Positions 1 through 6,920 of a stretch of 7,370 nucleotides of DNA are shown here, piece by piece. The notes under the pieces are model-generated. The model ran no database searches. It saw only the letters and a program-made list of their open reading frames with translations, and had not been told where the DNA came from. How positions within the stretch are numbered: the stretch's first letter is position 1; every line of letters begins with the position of its first letter. Origin of the DNA: Bacillota bacterium (GTDB taxonomy: Bacteria > Bacillota > Bacilli > Bacillales > Cytobacillaceae); the NCBI GenBank assembly GCA_023389895.1, contig JAEWDX010000094.1, positions 1 through 7,370 of the forward strand, given 5' to 3'. The position numbers and the translations under genes were made by a program.

Positions 1-699
1 GAATCAGGTTTAGTTGGTGCGAAAGTACTTGATCCATCATTACTGAAAGCGAAGTTTGGTTATGCGCTTGATAGTGATGGGAAAGTAGGAAATATTATTG
101 TGGCTGCACCGACGCAAGCAAAAGTAAAGGCTGTGATTCATGGTAAAACAGCGCATGCAGGGGTAGCACCTGAAAAGGGAGTTTCAGCCATTACGATTGC
201 TGCTAAAGCAGTTGCTAGAATGCCTTTAGGGAGAATTGATGCTGAAACGACAGCTAATATCGGTCGCTTCGAAGGTGGTAAACAAACAAATATTGTGTGC
301 GATCGTGTCGACATATTAGCTGAGGCGCGTTCTTTAATTAATGAAAAGATGGAGCAGCAAGTTCGTAAAATGAAGGAAGCATTTGAAGGTGCGGCAGAAG
401 AAATGGGAGGCAAGGCAGACGTTGAGGTTCAAGTCATGTATCCTGGCTTTAAATATGGTGAAGGGGATCATGTTGTTGAAGTGGCGCGCAAGGCGGCAGC
501 AAAAATTCGCCGTAGCTGTGAGCTTCAAAACAGCGGAGGCGGAAGTGATGCGAACGTCATTGCTGGTTTCGGGATTCCAACTGTGAACCTTGCTGTTGGT
601 TATGAAGAGATTCATACGACAAATGAGCGGATGCCAATTGAAGAATTGCATAAATTAGCTGAAATGGTCATTGCGATTATTGAGGAAGTTTCAGCGTAA
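1..699 (+). CDS. yqjE: M20-family metallopeptidase, peptidase T-like (YqjE-type), 5' end missing
   Basis: The frame is open from the first base to TAA at 697-699, giving 232 residues of a protein that begins outside the window (relatives have about 370). The GTG at 100 is an internal valine, not the start. The fragment opens with ESGLVGAK, whose Glu is probably the second of the paired catalytic/zinc-bridging glutamates of M20 enzymes. A lid/dimerisation domain follows, with GKTAHAG at about residues 48-54 (His52). The C-terminal catalytic part has SGGGSDAN at 178-185 and a zinc-ligand His at 205 in EEIHTTNE. M20 enzymes are di-zinc, usually cytosolic aminopeptidases or related amide hydrolases. 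The resemblance is to B. subtilis YqjE, which is annotated as tripeptidase-like, so the true substrate is unknown. A terminator follows within 12 bases, so this gene ends its transcription unit. The family is secure; the substrate is inference. Confidence 0.92.
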   Translation, partial: ESGLVGAKVLDPSLLKAKFGYALDSDGKVGNIIVAAPTQAKVKAVIHGKTAHAGVAPEKGVSAITIAAKAVARMPLGRIDAETTANIGRFEGGKQTNIVCDRVDILAEARSLINEKMEQQVRKMKEAFEGAAEEMGGKADVEVQVMYPGFKYGEGDHVVEVARKAAAKIRRSCELQNSGGGSDANVIAGFGIPTVNLAVGYEEIHTTNERMPIEELHKLAEMVIAIIEEVSA

Positions 700-710
700 A
701 TATAAACTCA

Positions 711-738
711 GGGAACCTTAAATAGGTTCTCTTTTTTT
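711..738 (+). terminator. Intrinsic terminator of the M20 peptidase gene
   Basis: The arm GGGAACCT at 711-718 pairs with AGGTTCTC at 724-731 (8 bp including one G-U) around a 5-base loop, and seven Ts follow at 732-738. It lies 12 bases after the peptidase stop codon. No T-run follows the stem on the other strand, so it acts in the + direction only. Confidence 0.87.
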
Positions 739-796
739 AGGATAATCTGTGGGAGCTGACAGCTCGTTAATTGCGATAAATATATAGAGATTAGCC

Positions 797-825
797 TTGA
801 AATTATGGTATATTTGTAATATTAG
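797..825 (+). promoter_or_regulatory. Weak candidate sigma-A promoter for the CheW-domain gene
   Basis: The preceding gene ends in a strong terminator, so the CheW-domain gene needs its own promoter between 739 and 850. The best pair I see is TTGAAA at 797-802 and TATTAG at 820-825 with a 17-base spacer. The -10 matches only 4 of 6 consensus bases. Overlapping AT-rich hexamers such as TAATAT (817-822) and TAGTAT (823-828) could serve instead. Confidence 0.3.
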
Positions 826-850
826 TATAGGAATAATGCCATCTGTAGGC

Positions 851-858
851 AGGAGGTG
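851..858 (+). promoter_or_regulatory. Ribosome binding site that fixes the CheW-domain gene start at 863
   Basis: AGGAGGTG at 851-858 is close to a perfect anti-16S match. The AGGAGG core sits six bases before ATG 863. In-frame upstream ATG codons, for example at 836, lie ahead of this site and have no comparable site of their own. Confidence 0.85.
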
Positions 859-862
859 TAAA

Positions 863-1330
863 ATGTATAAAGTAGTTGTTTTCCAATCAGGAAATGAAGA
901 ATATGCCATTCCAATACAATTTGTTACTTCTATCGAAAAGGTGGAAGGAATCACACCAATTCCTCATCTACCTAATTATGTTAATGGGATTGTAAAAGTG
1001 CGCAATGAATTGATTCCTGTAATAGATTTTGAAAGAATTCTTTATCATCGCCCAATTATTGTGAATGAGGCAACGAAAATGATTGTTTTACAAACAGATG
1101 CTCTTTCAATGGGTGTCGTTGTCAAAGAGGCGAAAGAAATTATTGATATTCCTGCTGAAAATATAAAGCAGCCAGGATTAATCGCGTATAATCAAACAAC
1201 GTATTTTTCTGAAATTGCCAATTTGAATGCAAGAATCATTACGATCATTTCTCCGTCCACCTTAGTCCAATCACTTGATGGAATTAGAGAAATTCAGGAA
1301 TTTATGAAAACACAAAAGGAACTGATATAA
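863..1330 (+). CDS. Stand-alone CheW-domain protein
   Basis: This predicts 155 residues, essentially one CheW domain and nothing else. CheW proteins are cytoplasmic adaptors that couple chemoreceptors to the histidine kinase CheA. The CheW signature is the N-terminal strand YKVVVFQSGNEEYAIPI, followed by VEGITPIPHLPNYVNG (27-42) and KVRNELIPVIDF (45-56), which corresponds to the family's xLRGxxxPVxDL core. Arg47 is kept, but Asn48 stands where Gly is usual. A later block (73-97) fits the second beta-barrel. There is no receiver domain, so it is not CheV, and no membrane segment. No chemotaxis gene lies nearby: the neighbours are an M20 peptidase and a DNA polymerase. B. subtilis has other genes (yqjF, yqjG) at this place, so this looks like a lineage-specific insertion. 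It may be an accessory CheW or a CheW-fold scaffold with another role. The domain call is firm; the role is open. Confidence 0.87.
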   Translation: MYKVVVFQSGNEEYAIPIQFVTSIEKVEGITPIPHLPNYVNGIVKVRNELIPVIDFERILYHRPIIVNEATKMIVLQTDALSMGVVVKEAKEIIDIPAENIKQPGLIAYNQTTYFSEIANLNARIITIISPSTLVQSLDGIREIQEFMKTQKELI

Positions 1331-1331
1331 T
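1323..1331 (+). promoter_or_regulatory. Extended -10 element overlapping the CheW-gene stop, candidate dinB promoter
   Basis: The string TGATATAAT at 1323-1331 is a perfect TGn-TATAAT extended -10 and spans the TAA stop at 1328-1330. No good -35 exists about 17 bases upstream (TTATGA or TATGAA), which extended -10 promoters can tolerate. A transcript would start near 1338, immediately before the hairpin at 1344-1375. No promoter fits between that hairpin and dinB. Chance similarity is possible. Confidence 0.4.
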
Positions 1332-1343
1332 ATACATATTGAA

Positions 1344-1375
1344 GCAGAGGGTCGAAAAGATTCCTCTGTGTTTTT
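1344..1375 (+). terminator. Terminator or leader hairpin between the CheW-domain gene and dinB
   Basis: GCAGAGG at 1344-1350 pairs with CCTCTGT at 1363-1369 (7 bp with one G-U) around a 12-base loop. After one G come five Ts (1371-1375). It lies 13 bases after the CheW-gene stop and about 14 bases before the dinB ribosome binding site. The large loop and short T-run suggest moderate strength, so readthrough into dinB is plausible. Confidence 0.6.
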
Positions 1376-1402
1376 ATGAATAACTTGTAAGGATGTGTCA
1401 GC

Positions 1403-2689
1403 ATGAAACAGATGTATCCGAAAAATGGAAGAGTCATTTTACATGTTGATATGAATAGTTTTTATGCTTCCGTTGAGATGGCTTATGATCCGTCATTGAA
1501 AGGGAAGCCGCTTGCGATCGCGGGCGATCCTGAGGAGAGGAGAGGGATTATCGTTACGTGTAGCTATGAAGCGCGAAGCTTCGGTGTGAAAACAACGATG
1601 CCCTTATGGGAAGCAAGAAAGCTTTGCCCTCAGCTTATTGTTAAAAAGCCCAATTTTGAACGGTACCGGGCTGCCTCCCTCGGGATGTTTGAAATTCTGA
1701 ATGAATATTCTACACTCGTTGAACCTGTTTCGATTGATGAAGGCTATGTTGATATAACAGATAGCTATGAGTATGGAAGTCCTGTGCAAATTGCTGAAAT
1801 GATTCAGAGACAAATAATTCAGCAGCTTGATCTGCCATGCAGCATCGGTATTGCACCGAATAAATTTCTCGCGAAGATGGCATCAGATATGAAGAAACCA
1901 TTAGGTATTACCGTCTTAAGAAAAAGGGATGTTCCGATCATTCTTTGGCCGCAGGCTGTGGAAGAAATGCATGGTGTTGGTCAGAAGACAGGTGAGAAAT
2001 TGCGGAGTTTGAATATAAAAACGATTGGAGATTTAGCAAAGGCGGATCATCTTCAATTGAAAAGCATGCTTGGTATTAACGGTCCCCGCTTGAAGGATAG
2101 AGCAAATGGGATTGATCGAAGACCAGTTGATCCAGAAGCCGCAGCTGAATTTAAAAGCATCGGCAACTCAACAACATTGCCAAGGGATGTTGCCAATCAG
2201 CAGGAGCTTTTTCTTGTACTTGAAAAACTGTCAGAAAAAGTATCAGTTCGATTAAGAAGAAAAAAAGTACTCGCAACTTCTTTAAGTATTATGATTCGCT
2301 ATAAAGATCGGAAAACGATCACAAGGAGCAAAAAGCTTCATAATCCGATTCAGAAGGAAGACGAAATATTGACGGTTGCCAAGCAGTTATTCATCAAACA
2401 TTGGAACGGAAATCCCATTCGTTTGCTTGGGATTACGGGCATGGACTTAATTGAAGTAAATGACGCGGTAAAACAACTTGATCTTTTCAGCTTTGAAAAG
2501 GAAGCGAAGAAGGAACCACTTTTTCAAGCACTGTCGAATTTACGTGAAAAATATGGCTCCCAAATCATTGATCATGCAGGTGAATTGCCAAGTATAAAAA
2601 AACAACAGCAATCGATCGGTACGGAAACAAGCTTTAATAAAGATTTCTTACGAGATTTTCCTGAACGAATGCGAAAGGAAAAAGACTAA
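1403..2689 (+). CDS. dinB: DNA polymerase IV, Y-family translesion polymerase (YqjH-like)
   Basis: This 428-residue Y-family polymerase copies damaged templates with low fidelity. The palm carboxylates are Asp16 (HVDMNSFYASVE) and Asp112-Glu113 (SIDEGYVD). Tyr21 sits at the steric-gate position that excludes ribonucleotides. GIIVTCSYEAR (48-58) is the usual fingers motif, IGIAPNKFLAKMASD (148-162) lies in the palm, and a helix-hairpin-helix occupies about 188-212 (MHGVGQKTGEKL). The little finger covers roughly 240-355. QLDLF at 358-362 is a beta-clamp binding motif, followed by a tail of about 65 residues with LREKYGSQII. Length is close to B. subtilis YqjH (about 414). ATG 1403 is preceded by AAGGATG (1389-1395) at seven bases. 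No Bacillus LexA box (GAAC-N4-GTTC type) is visible upstream, which fits a YqjH-like gene that is not SOS-induced. All catalytic residues are present, so an active enzyme is expected. Confidence 0.96.
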   Translation: MKQMYPKNGRVILHVDMNSFYASVEMAYDPSLKGKPLAIAGDPEERRGIIVTCSYEARSFGVKTTMPLWEARKLCPQLIVKKPNFERYRAASLGMFEILNEYSTLVEPVSIDEGYVDITDSYEYGSPVQIAEMIQRQIIQQLDLPCSIGIAPNKFLAKMASDMKKPLGITVLRKRDVPIILWPQAVEEMHGVGQKTGEKLRSLNIKTIGDLAKADHLQLKSMLGINGPRLKDRANGIDRRPVDPEAAAEFKSIGNSTTLPRDVANQQELFLVLEKLSEKVSVRLRRKKVLATSLSIMIRYKDRKTITRSKKLHNPIQKEDEILTVAKQLFIKHWNGNPIRLLGITGMDLIEVNDAVKQLDLFSFEKEAKKEPLFQALSNLREKYGSQIIDHAGELPSIKKQQQSIGTETSFNKDFLRDFPERMRKEKD

Positions 2690-2697
2690 TGGTTACA

Positions 2698-2723
2698 TGA
2701 TAAATGTCTAATTTGCATTATCA
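2698..2723. repeat. Imperfect inverted repeat overlapping the gndA -35, possible operator
   Basis: TGATAAATG at 2698-2706 and CATTATCA at 2716-2723 are inverted copies differing by one missing base, separated by nine bases. The right arm contains the whole -35 element. No T-run follows, so it is not a terminator. The placement suits a repressor site, but I do not recognise the motif. Confidence 0.4.
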
Positions 2724-2746
2724 TAAAAAACTTGATACTGTATAAT
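2718..2746 (+). promoter_or_regulatory. Sigma-A promoter for gndA-zwf
   Basis: A perfect -10, TATAAT, lies at 2741-2746. Exactly 17 bases upstream is TTATCA at 2718-2723, which matches 4 of 6 bases of the -35 consensus. The expected start is near 2753, giving a leader of about 36 bases before gndA. The -35 lies inside the right arm of an inverted repeat (2698-2723). Confidence 0.75.
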
Positions 2747-2788
2747 GGATTTTTGAAAATACGATTGGTAATAGAGAGGAAGTAGACG

Positions 2789-4201
2789 ATGTCAAAATCA
2801 CAGTTTGGCGTAATCGGCTTAGCCGTAATGGGAAAAAATCTTGCAATGAATATAGAGAGCAAAGGTTATTCTGTCTCTGTTTTCAATCGTTCTCGTGAAA
2901 AGACAGATGAGATGTTAAACGATACAAAGGGAAAAAATATTATTGGTACATACTCGCTCGAAGAATTTATAAATTCATTAGAAATACCGCGGAAAATTAT
3001 GCTAATGGTGAAAGCTGGAGCAGCTACAGATAGCATGATTGAGCAATTAAAGCCATTGCTTGCTAAAGGCGATATACTCATTGATGGTGGAAATACCCTT
3101 TATACCGATACACAGCGTCGCAATAAGGAATTAAGTGAACTAGGATTTCATTTTATCGGCTCAGGTGTTTCTGGAGGAGAAGAAGGAGCTTTAAATGGTC
3201 CTTCATTAATGCCTGGTGGACAAAGGGAAGCATATGAGTTGATTGCTCCAATTTTCAAAGATATTTCGGCAAAGGTTAATGGGGAGCCTTGCACAACCTA
3301 TATTGGTCCTGATGGTGCTGGCCATTATGTGAAAATGGTGCATAATGGAATTGAATATGGTGATATGCAATTAATTGCTGAAGCTTATTTCGTAATGAAA
3401 AATGTCCTCGGCTTAGAAGCGGATGAATTACATGAAGTATTTTCCGATTGGAATAATGGTGAACTAGACAGTTATTTAATTGAGATTACAGCTAATATTT
3501 TCACGAAAAAAGATGAGGAAACAGGCAAACCACTTGTCGATGTAATTCTTGATACAGCTGGTCAAAAGGGAACTGGTAAATGGACAAGCAAAAATGCGCT
3601 CGATTTAGGTGTGCCGCTCCCACTTATTACCGAGTCTGTTTTCGCGCGCTTCATTTCTGCGATGAAGGAGGAGCGTGTCAACGCTAGTAAACATCTCTAT
3701 GGTCCTGGAAAACAAGCATTCACTGGGGATAAGCAAGCCTTTATTGAAGCTGTTCGCAAAGCATTATATATGAGCAAAATTTGTTCATATGCCCAAGGAT
3801 TTGCGCAAATGAGAGCGGCGTCTGAAGAAAATAGCTGGAATATAAACTACGGAAATATTGCGATGATTTTCCGGGGTGGTTGTATTATTCGCGCACAATT
3901 TTTGCAGAAAATTAAAGAAGCCTATGATCGTGATCCGAGCCTGAAAAATCTGCTGCTCGATCCTTATTTCAAAGAAATTGTTGAAAATTATCAGGCAGCA
4001 CTTCGTGAGATTATTTGTATGTCTGTTCAAAATGGTATTCCTGTTCCATCTTTTTCAGCAGCTATGTCTTATTATGATAGCTATCGTATGGAAAGATTAC
4101 CTGCGAATTTGATTCAGGCACAGCGTGATTATTTTGGTGCACATACATACGAGCGAATTGATAAGGATGGAGTTTTCCATACAAATTGGTTAGAAGCTTA
4201 A
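2789..4201 (+). CDS. gndA: 6-phosphogluconate dehydrogenase, decarboxylating (NADP-dependent type)
   Basis: This 470-residue enzyme oxidatively decarboxylates 6-phosphogluconate to ribulose 5-phosphate and CO2, making NADPH in the oxidative pentose phosphate pathway (cytosol, normally a dimer). The Rossmann domain starts with [15 protein letters not shown] (7-21). Asn33-Arg34-Ser35 after the second strand is the pattern that reads the NADP 2'-phosphate. IDGGN is at 98-102 and SGGEEGA at 128-134. The catalytic Lys182, Asn186 and Glu189 lie in [14 protein letters not shown]. The family signature [13 protein letters not shown] is at 253-265. Arg446 and His452 in the C-terminal tail ([11 protein letters not shown]) are the residues that reach into the partner subunit's active site. 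Length equals B. subtilis GndA (YqjI, 469), the NADP enzyme, not the gluconate-linked NAD enzyme GntZ. GAGAGGA at 2774-2780 supports ATG 2789. zwf follows 58 bases later without a terminator, so co-transcription is likely. Confidence 0.96.
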   Translation: MSKSQFGVIGLAVMGKNLAMNIESKGYSVSVFNRSREKTDEMLNDTKGKNIIGTYSLEEFINSLEIPRKIMLMVKAGAATDSMIEQLKPLLAKGDILIDGGNTLYTDTQRRNKELSELGFHFIGSGVSGGEEGALNGPSLMPGGQREAYELIAPIFKDISAKVNGEPCTTYIGPDGAGHYVKMVHNGIEYGDMQLIAEAYFVMKNVLGLEADELHEVFSDWNNGELDSYLIEITANIFTKKDEETGKPLVDVILDTAGQKGTGKWTSKNALDLGVPLPLITESVFARFISAMKEERVNASKHLYGPGKQAFTGDKQAFIEAVRKALYMSKICSYAQGFAQMRAASEENSWNINYGNIAMIFRGGCIIRAQFLQKIKEAYDRDPSLKNLLLDPYFKEIVENYQAALREIICMSVQNGIPVPSFSAAMSYYDSYRMERLPANLIQAQRDYFGAHTYERIDKDGVFHTNWLEA

Positions 4202-4217
4202 ATTTGAGCGGCATATC

Positions 4218-4235
4218 AAGTCGTAAACTCGACTT
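4218..4235 (+). other. Small hairpin in the gndA-zwf spacer
   Basis: AAGTCG (4218-4223) and CGACTT (4230-4235) form a perfect 6-bp stem with a 6-base loop. No T-run follows, so it is not an intrinsic terminator. It lies ten bases before the zwf ribosome binding site and could affect mRNA stability or relative expression of the two genes. Confidence 0.45.
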
Positions 4236-4244
4236 ACTGTGAAA

Positions 4245-4250
4245 AGAGGT
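4245..4250 (+). promoter_or_regulatory. Ribosome binding site that fixes the zwf start at 4260
   Basis: AGAGGT at 4245-4250 lies nine bases before ATG 4260. The alternative in-frame GTG at 4239 comes before this site, has no site of its own, and would add seven residues with no family counterpart. Confidence 0.75.
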
Positions 4251-4259
4251 ATATCCATC

Positions 4260-5762
4260 ATGAACCAAACTGAAACCCAAAGTGCATTATTAATGATTTT
4301 TGGGGCGACAGGGGATTTAGCACAGCGGAAATTATATCCGTCCCTTTATCGATTGTATAAAAAAGATAAATTAGCTGAACGTTTTGCGATTATCGGAGTA
4401 GCAAGAAGACCACTTTCTAATGATGAGTTTCAAGCAATGATTATTGAATCTGTAAGTTCAGCCATAGAGGATAGTGATGGGCTTGAACAATTTGCTTCTC
4501 ACTTTTACTATCATTCTCATGATGTAACAGATTCAAACTCTTATTTAGCATTGAAACAAAGGGCAATTGAATTGGATCAGCGATATTCTTTAGAAGAAAA
4601 TCGAATCTTTTATTTAGCAATGGCGCCTGAATTTTTTGGGACGATTGCTGAGCACCTCAATGCGGATGGTTTAACAGATGTGTCAGGATTTAAGCGTCTT
4701 GTCATTGAAAAGCCTTTTGGTCATGATTTAAAATCGGCGAAACGATTGAATGAACAAATTCGCAATGCCTTTTCTGAGGATGAAATTTATCGAATTGATC
4801 ATTATTTAGGAAAAGAAATGGTGCAAAACATTGAAGTCATTCGGTTTGCAAATGGGATTTTTGAATCATTATGGAATAACCGTTATATTTCAAATATTCA
4901 AGTTACTTCTAGTGAAGTGCTTGGTGTCGAAGAGCGTGGACGATACTATGAAAAGAGTGGCGCATTAAGGGACATGGTGCAAAATCATATGCTTCAAATG
5001 GTTGCCCTACTTGCAATGGAGCCACCGATTCGTTTAACAACTGCAGAAATTCGTTCAGAAAAAGTAAAGGTTTTACGAGCATTACGCCCTCTTGAAGGTA
5101 AAATCCTAAAGGAATATTTCGTAAGGGGACAATACGATCGAGGAATTGTTAACGATGGAATTGTTCCTGCGTATCGGAAAGAGCCGATGGTTCAAGAATC
5201 ATCAAACACAGAAACATTTGTTGCTGGAAAACTTTTGATTGATAATTTCCGTTGGGCTGGCGTTCCGATCTACATCCGAACCGGTAAAAGGATGGAGACG
5301 AAATCAACGAAAATTGTCATTCAATTTAAAGATATTCCTATGAATTTATATGATCATTCCGAGCAAAAGCTAAACCCGAATTTACTCGTTATTCATATTC
5401 AGCCTGATGAAGGAGTGACATTATATTTAAATGCGAAAAAGGCTGGACAAAATATGGAGGCTACTCCAATAAAGTTAAGCTATGCGAATAAAGGATTCGA
5501 CGGAATTAATACACCTGAAGCATATGAAAAATTATTATTTGATTGTTTACATGGCGATGCAACAAACTTTACTCATTGGGATGAGGTCGCCCTTTCATGG
5601 AGCTTTGTTGATAAAATTTCTGAAGTTTGGGAGAGTACGCCTGCAAAGAATTTTCCAAACTATGCTGCCGGAACAATAGGACCGAATGAAGCGGATGAAT
5701 TATTAGCAAAAGACGGGTTTTTTTGGTGGCCGGTTTCTGATTTAGATGTTGAGAATTGCTAA
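4260..5762 (+). CDS. zwf: Glucose-6-phosphate 1-dehydrogenase
   Basis: This 500-residue enzyme oxidises glucose 6-phosphate to 6-phosphogluconolactone, the entry step of the oxidative pentose phosphate pathway and a main source of NADPH. The dinucleotide-binding motif is FGATGDLAQRKLYPSL at 14-29. EKPFG at 150-154 is the conserved active-site turn. The signature RIDHYLGKE is at 178-186, with substrate-binding His181 and Lys185. His243 (VQNHMLQ) is the expected catalytic base. The C-terminal half has RTGKRM (340-345), typical of the beta-sheet domain, and ends in FFWWPVSDLD. Length is close to B. subtilis Zwf (about 489). It follows gndA by 58 bases, shares its strand, and has no promoter I can recognise in the gap, so the two probably form an operon. 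The order is gndA then zwf, with no lactonase gene between. A strong terminator follows the stop codon. Confidence 0.97.
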   Translation: MNQTETQSALLMIFGATGDLAQRKLYPSLYRLYKKDKLAERFAIIGVARRPLSNDEFQAMIIESVSSAIEDSDGLEQFASHFYYHSHDVTDSNSYLALKQRAIELDQRYSLEENRIFYLAMAPEFFGTIAEHLNADGLTDVSGFKRLVIEKPFGHDLKSAKRLNEQIRNAFSEDEIYRIDHYLGKEMVQNIEVIRFANGIFESLWNNRYISNIQVTSSEVLGVEERGRYYEKSGALRDMVQNHMLQMVALLAMEPPIRLTTAEIRSEKVKVLRALRPLEGKILKEYFVRGQYDRGIVNDGIVPAYRKEPMVQESSNTETFVAGKLLIDNFRWAGVPIYIRTGKRMETKSTKIVIQFKDIPMNLYDHSEQKLNPNLLVIHIQPDEGVTLYLNAKKAGQNMEATPIKLSYANKGFDGINTPEAYEKLLFDCLHGDATNFTHWDEVALSWSFVDKISEVWESTPAKNFPNYAAGTIGPNEADELLAKDGFFWWPVSDLDVENC

Positions 5763-5776
5763 GAGAGTTCGGATGA

Positions 5777-5807
5777 GAAACGCTTATTTTTATAAGCGTT
5801 TTTCTTT
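5777..5807 (+). terminator. Intrinsic terminator of gndA-zwf
   Basis: An 11-bp stem, counting one G-U, runs from GAAACGCTTAT (5777-5787) to its inverted partner (5792-5802) around a TTTT loop. The T-run at 5799-5803, C, then TTT completes it. It starts 14 bases after the zwf stop. The other strand lacks a T-run beyond the stem, so it is directional. Confidence 0.87.
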
Positions 5808-5813
5808 ACACAA

Positions 5814-5822
5814 TGATAGAAT
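5814..5822 (+). promoter_or_regulatory. Candidate extended -10 promoter for rnz
   Basis: TGATAGAAT at 5814-5822 is a TGn extended -10 with TAGAAT (5 of 6). It lies just after the zwf terminator and would give a leader of about 27 bases. No -35 is visible, because the expected place falls in the terminator stem. rnz otherwise lacks a promoter. Confidence 0.42.
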
Positions 5823-5842
5823 TATTTAAACGTTATGGAAAT

Positions 5843-5850
5843 GGAGGGAG
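5843..5850 (+). promoter_or_regulatory. Ribosome binding site that fixes the rnz start at 5856
   Basis: GGAGGGAG at 5843-5850 places a GGAGG core eight bases before ATG 5856. The in-frame ATGs at 5835 and 5841 lie ahead of or inside it. The chosen start gives the family N-terminus [11 protein letters not shown]. Confidence 0.87.
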
Positions 5851-5855
5851 AGCAT

Positions 5856-6779
5856 ATGGATGTTTTATTTCTAGGAACAGGTGCAGGAATTCCGGCGAAG
5901 TTGAGAAATGTTACTTCGATTGCTTTGAAGCTATTAGAAGAACGGGGGACGATTTGGTTATTCGATTGTGGAGAGGGAACACAGCATCAAATATTACATA
6001 CTTCTGTTAAACCACGGAGAATTGAAAAAATTTTTATTACTCATCTTCACGGCGATCATATTTATGGTCTTCCAGGTTTATTGTCAAGTCGTTCTTTTCA
6101 AGGTGGAGAATCAGAAGTAACCATTTATGGGCCAAAAGGGCTGAAGGAGTTTGTTCATGCTTCTTTAGCGGCAAGTCAAACATTTCTAAAATACTCTTTG
6201 CACATTATTGAGATTGAAGAAGGAATTATTTTTGAAGATAAGGAATTTACTGTTGAAGCAAAAGTTCTTGAGCATGGCATTCCCTCCTATGGCTACCGAA
6301 TGATAGAAAAAGATCGACCTGGGACATTGCTTGTCGATAAATTGCTAGCCGATGGTGTTCATCCAGGCCCTCTTTATAAACAAATAAAAAATGGAGAAGC
6401 CGTTATGCTTGAGGATGGAAGATTGATTGAACCGAGTGCTTACGTTGGTCCAGCAAAGCAAGGACGGATTGTGACCATTCTTGGTGATACACGTAAATGC
6501 AACGCTGCAATCGAATTAGCAAAGGATGCTGATTTATTAATTCACGAGGCTACATTTGCTGGTGGAGAAGAAAAGCTTGCTTTCGAATATTTCCATTCGA
6601 CGACAACCGATGCTGCGAATGTAGCGCTGGAGGCAGGGGTGAATCAGCTTTGTTTAACCCATATTAGTTCACGCTATAATCGTGTTGACTGGATGGAGCT
6701 GGAAAAGGAAGCCCAATCAACTTTTCCCAATACGGTTATGGCTGAGGATTTTATGGAAATTGAAGTTCAGTTAAAATAG
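5856..6779 (+). CDS. rnz: Ribonuclease Z (tRNA 3'-endonuclease)
   Basis: This 307-residue zinc enzyme cuts the 3' trailer from tRNA precursors, mainly those lacking an encoded CCA. It is a metallo-beta-lactamase-fold homodimer in the cytosol. The zinc motif HLHGDH is at 63-68 (His63, His65, Asp67, His68), with further ligands His140, Asp211 (LGDTR) and His269 (LTHISSRY). The PxKxRN loop at 13-18 (PAKLRN) helps sense the tRNA 3' end. Residues about 150-185, with the Gly-Pro-rich HPGPLY, match the flexible arm (exosite) that grips the tRNA elbow. HST at 247-249 is the other conserved catalytic block. Length is identical to B. subtilis RNase Z, and the sequence aligns throughout by eye. The gene sits between the zwf terminator and a large hairpin 141 bases downstream, so it is probably monocistronic. 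All catalytic residues are intact. Confidence 0.97.
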   Translation: MDVLFLGTGAGIPAKLRNVTSIALKLLEERGTIWLFDCGEGTQHQILHTSVKPRRIEKIFITHLHGDHIYGLPGLLSSRSFQGGESEVTIYGPKGLKEFVHASLAASQTFLKYSLHIIEIEEGIIFEDKEFTVEAKVLEHGIPSYGYRMIEKDRPGTLLVDKLLADGVHPGPLYKQIKNGEAVMLEDGRLIEPSAYVGPAKQGRIVTILGDTRKCNAAIELAKDADLLIHEATFAGGEEKLAFEYFHSTTTDAANVALEAGVNQLCLTHISSRYNRVDWMELEKEAQSTFPNTVMAEDFMEIEVQLK

Positions 6780-6804
6780 TTTATTACCGTGTCAATAATT
6801 ATGA

Positions 6805-6874
6805 GTTTATATAGCATGTTTGTTTATAAAAAAAATTCACTTAGTATCCATCAAACACTATCATGCTATTAAAC
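6805..6874. repeat. Long imperfect inverted repeat after rnz
   Basis: GTTTATATAGCATG at 6805-6818 pairs with CATGCTATTAAAC at 6862-6874: 13 bp with one bulged T. TTTG (6819-6822) pairs with CAAA (6852-6855) further in, leaving an A-rich centre. There is no T-run on either strand beyond the arms, so it is not a standard terminator. It begins 26 bases after the rnz stop. Confidence 0.6.
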
Positions 6875-6920
6875 TTAGAATCTTTCCATTAATGAATTAG
6901 AACGGTTAAGATGATAACAG

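Noticed and set aside
100..699. A separate 199-residue gene starting with GTG at 100
   Set aside because: The same frame is open back to base 1 and reads ESGLVGAK and other M20 family sequence, so the GTG is an internal valine.
753..765. Small dyad GAGCT-GAC-AGCTC before the CheW-domain gene
   Set aside because: Only 5 bp with a 3-base loop, upstream of any likely promoter and without a known motif; could easily be chance.
777..801. Possible sigma-D (motility) promoter, TAAA then GCC, before the CheW-domain gene
   Set aside because: It would be attractive for a chemotaxis gene, but the spacer is only 13 bases and the -10 matches the GCCGATAT consensus at only about half its positions.
797..862. 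Longer N-terminus for the CheW-domain protein (starts at 797 or 836)
   Set aside because: The strong ribosome binding site at 851-858 lies inside that extension, and the CheW domain begins right after ATG 863.
1331..1402. SOS (LexA) box before dinB
   Set aside because: No GAAC-N4-GTTC-type sequence is present in the upstream spacer.
2754..2770. CcpA (cre) site in the gndA leader around TGAAAATACG
   Set aside because: The bases flanking the central CG do not fit the TGWAANCGNTNWCA pattern.
138..4280. Minus-strand and overlapping + strand frames of 60-105 codons inside the main genes
   Set aside because: They lie opposite or out of frame with clearly conserved genes, have no ribosome binding sites and resemble no protein family.
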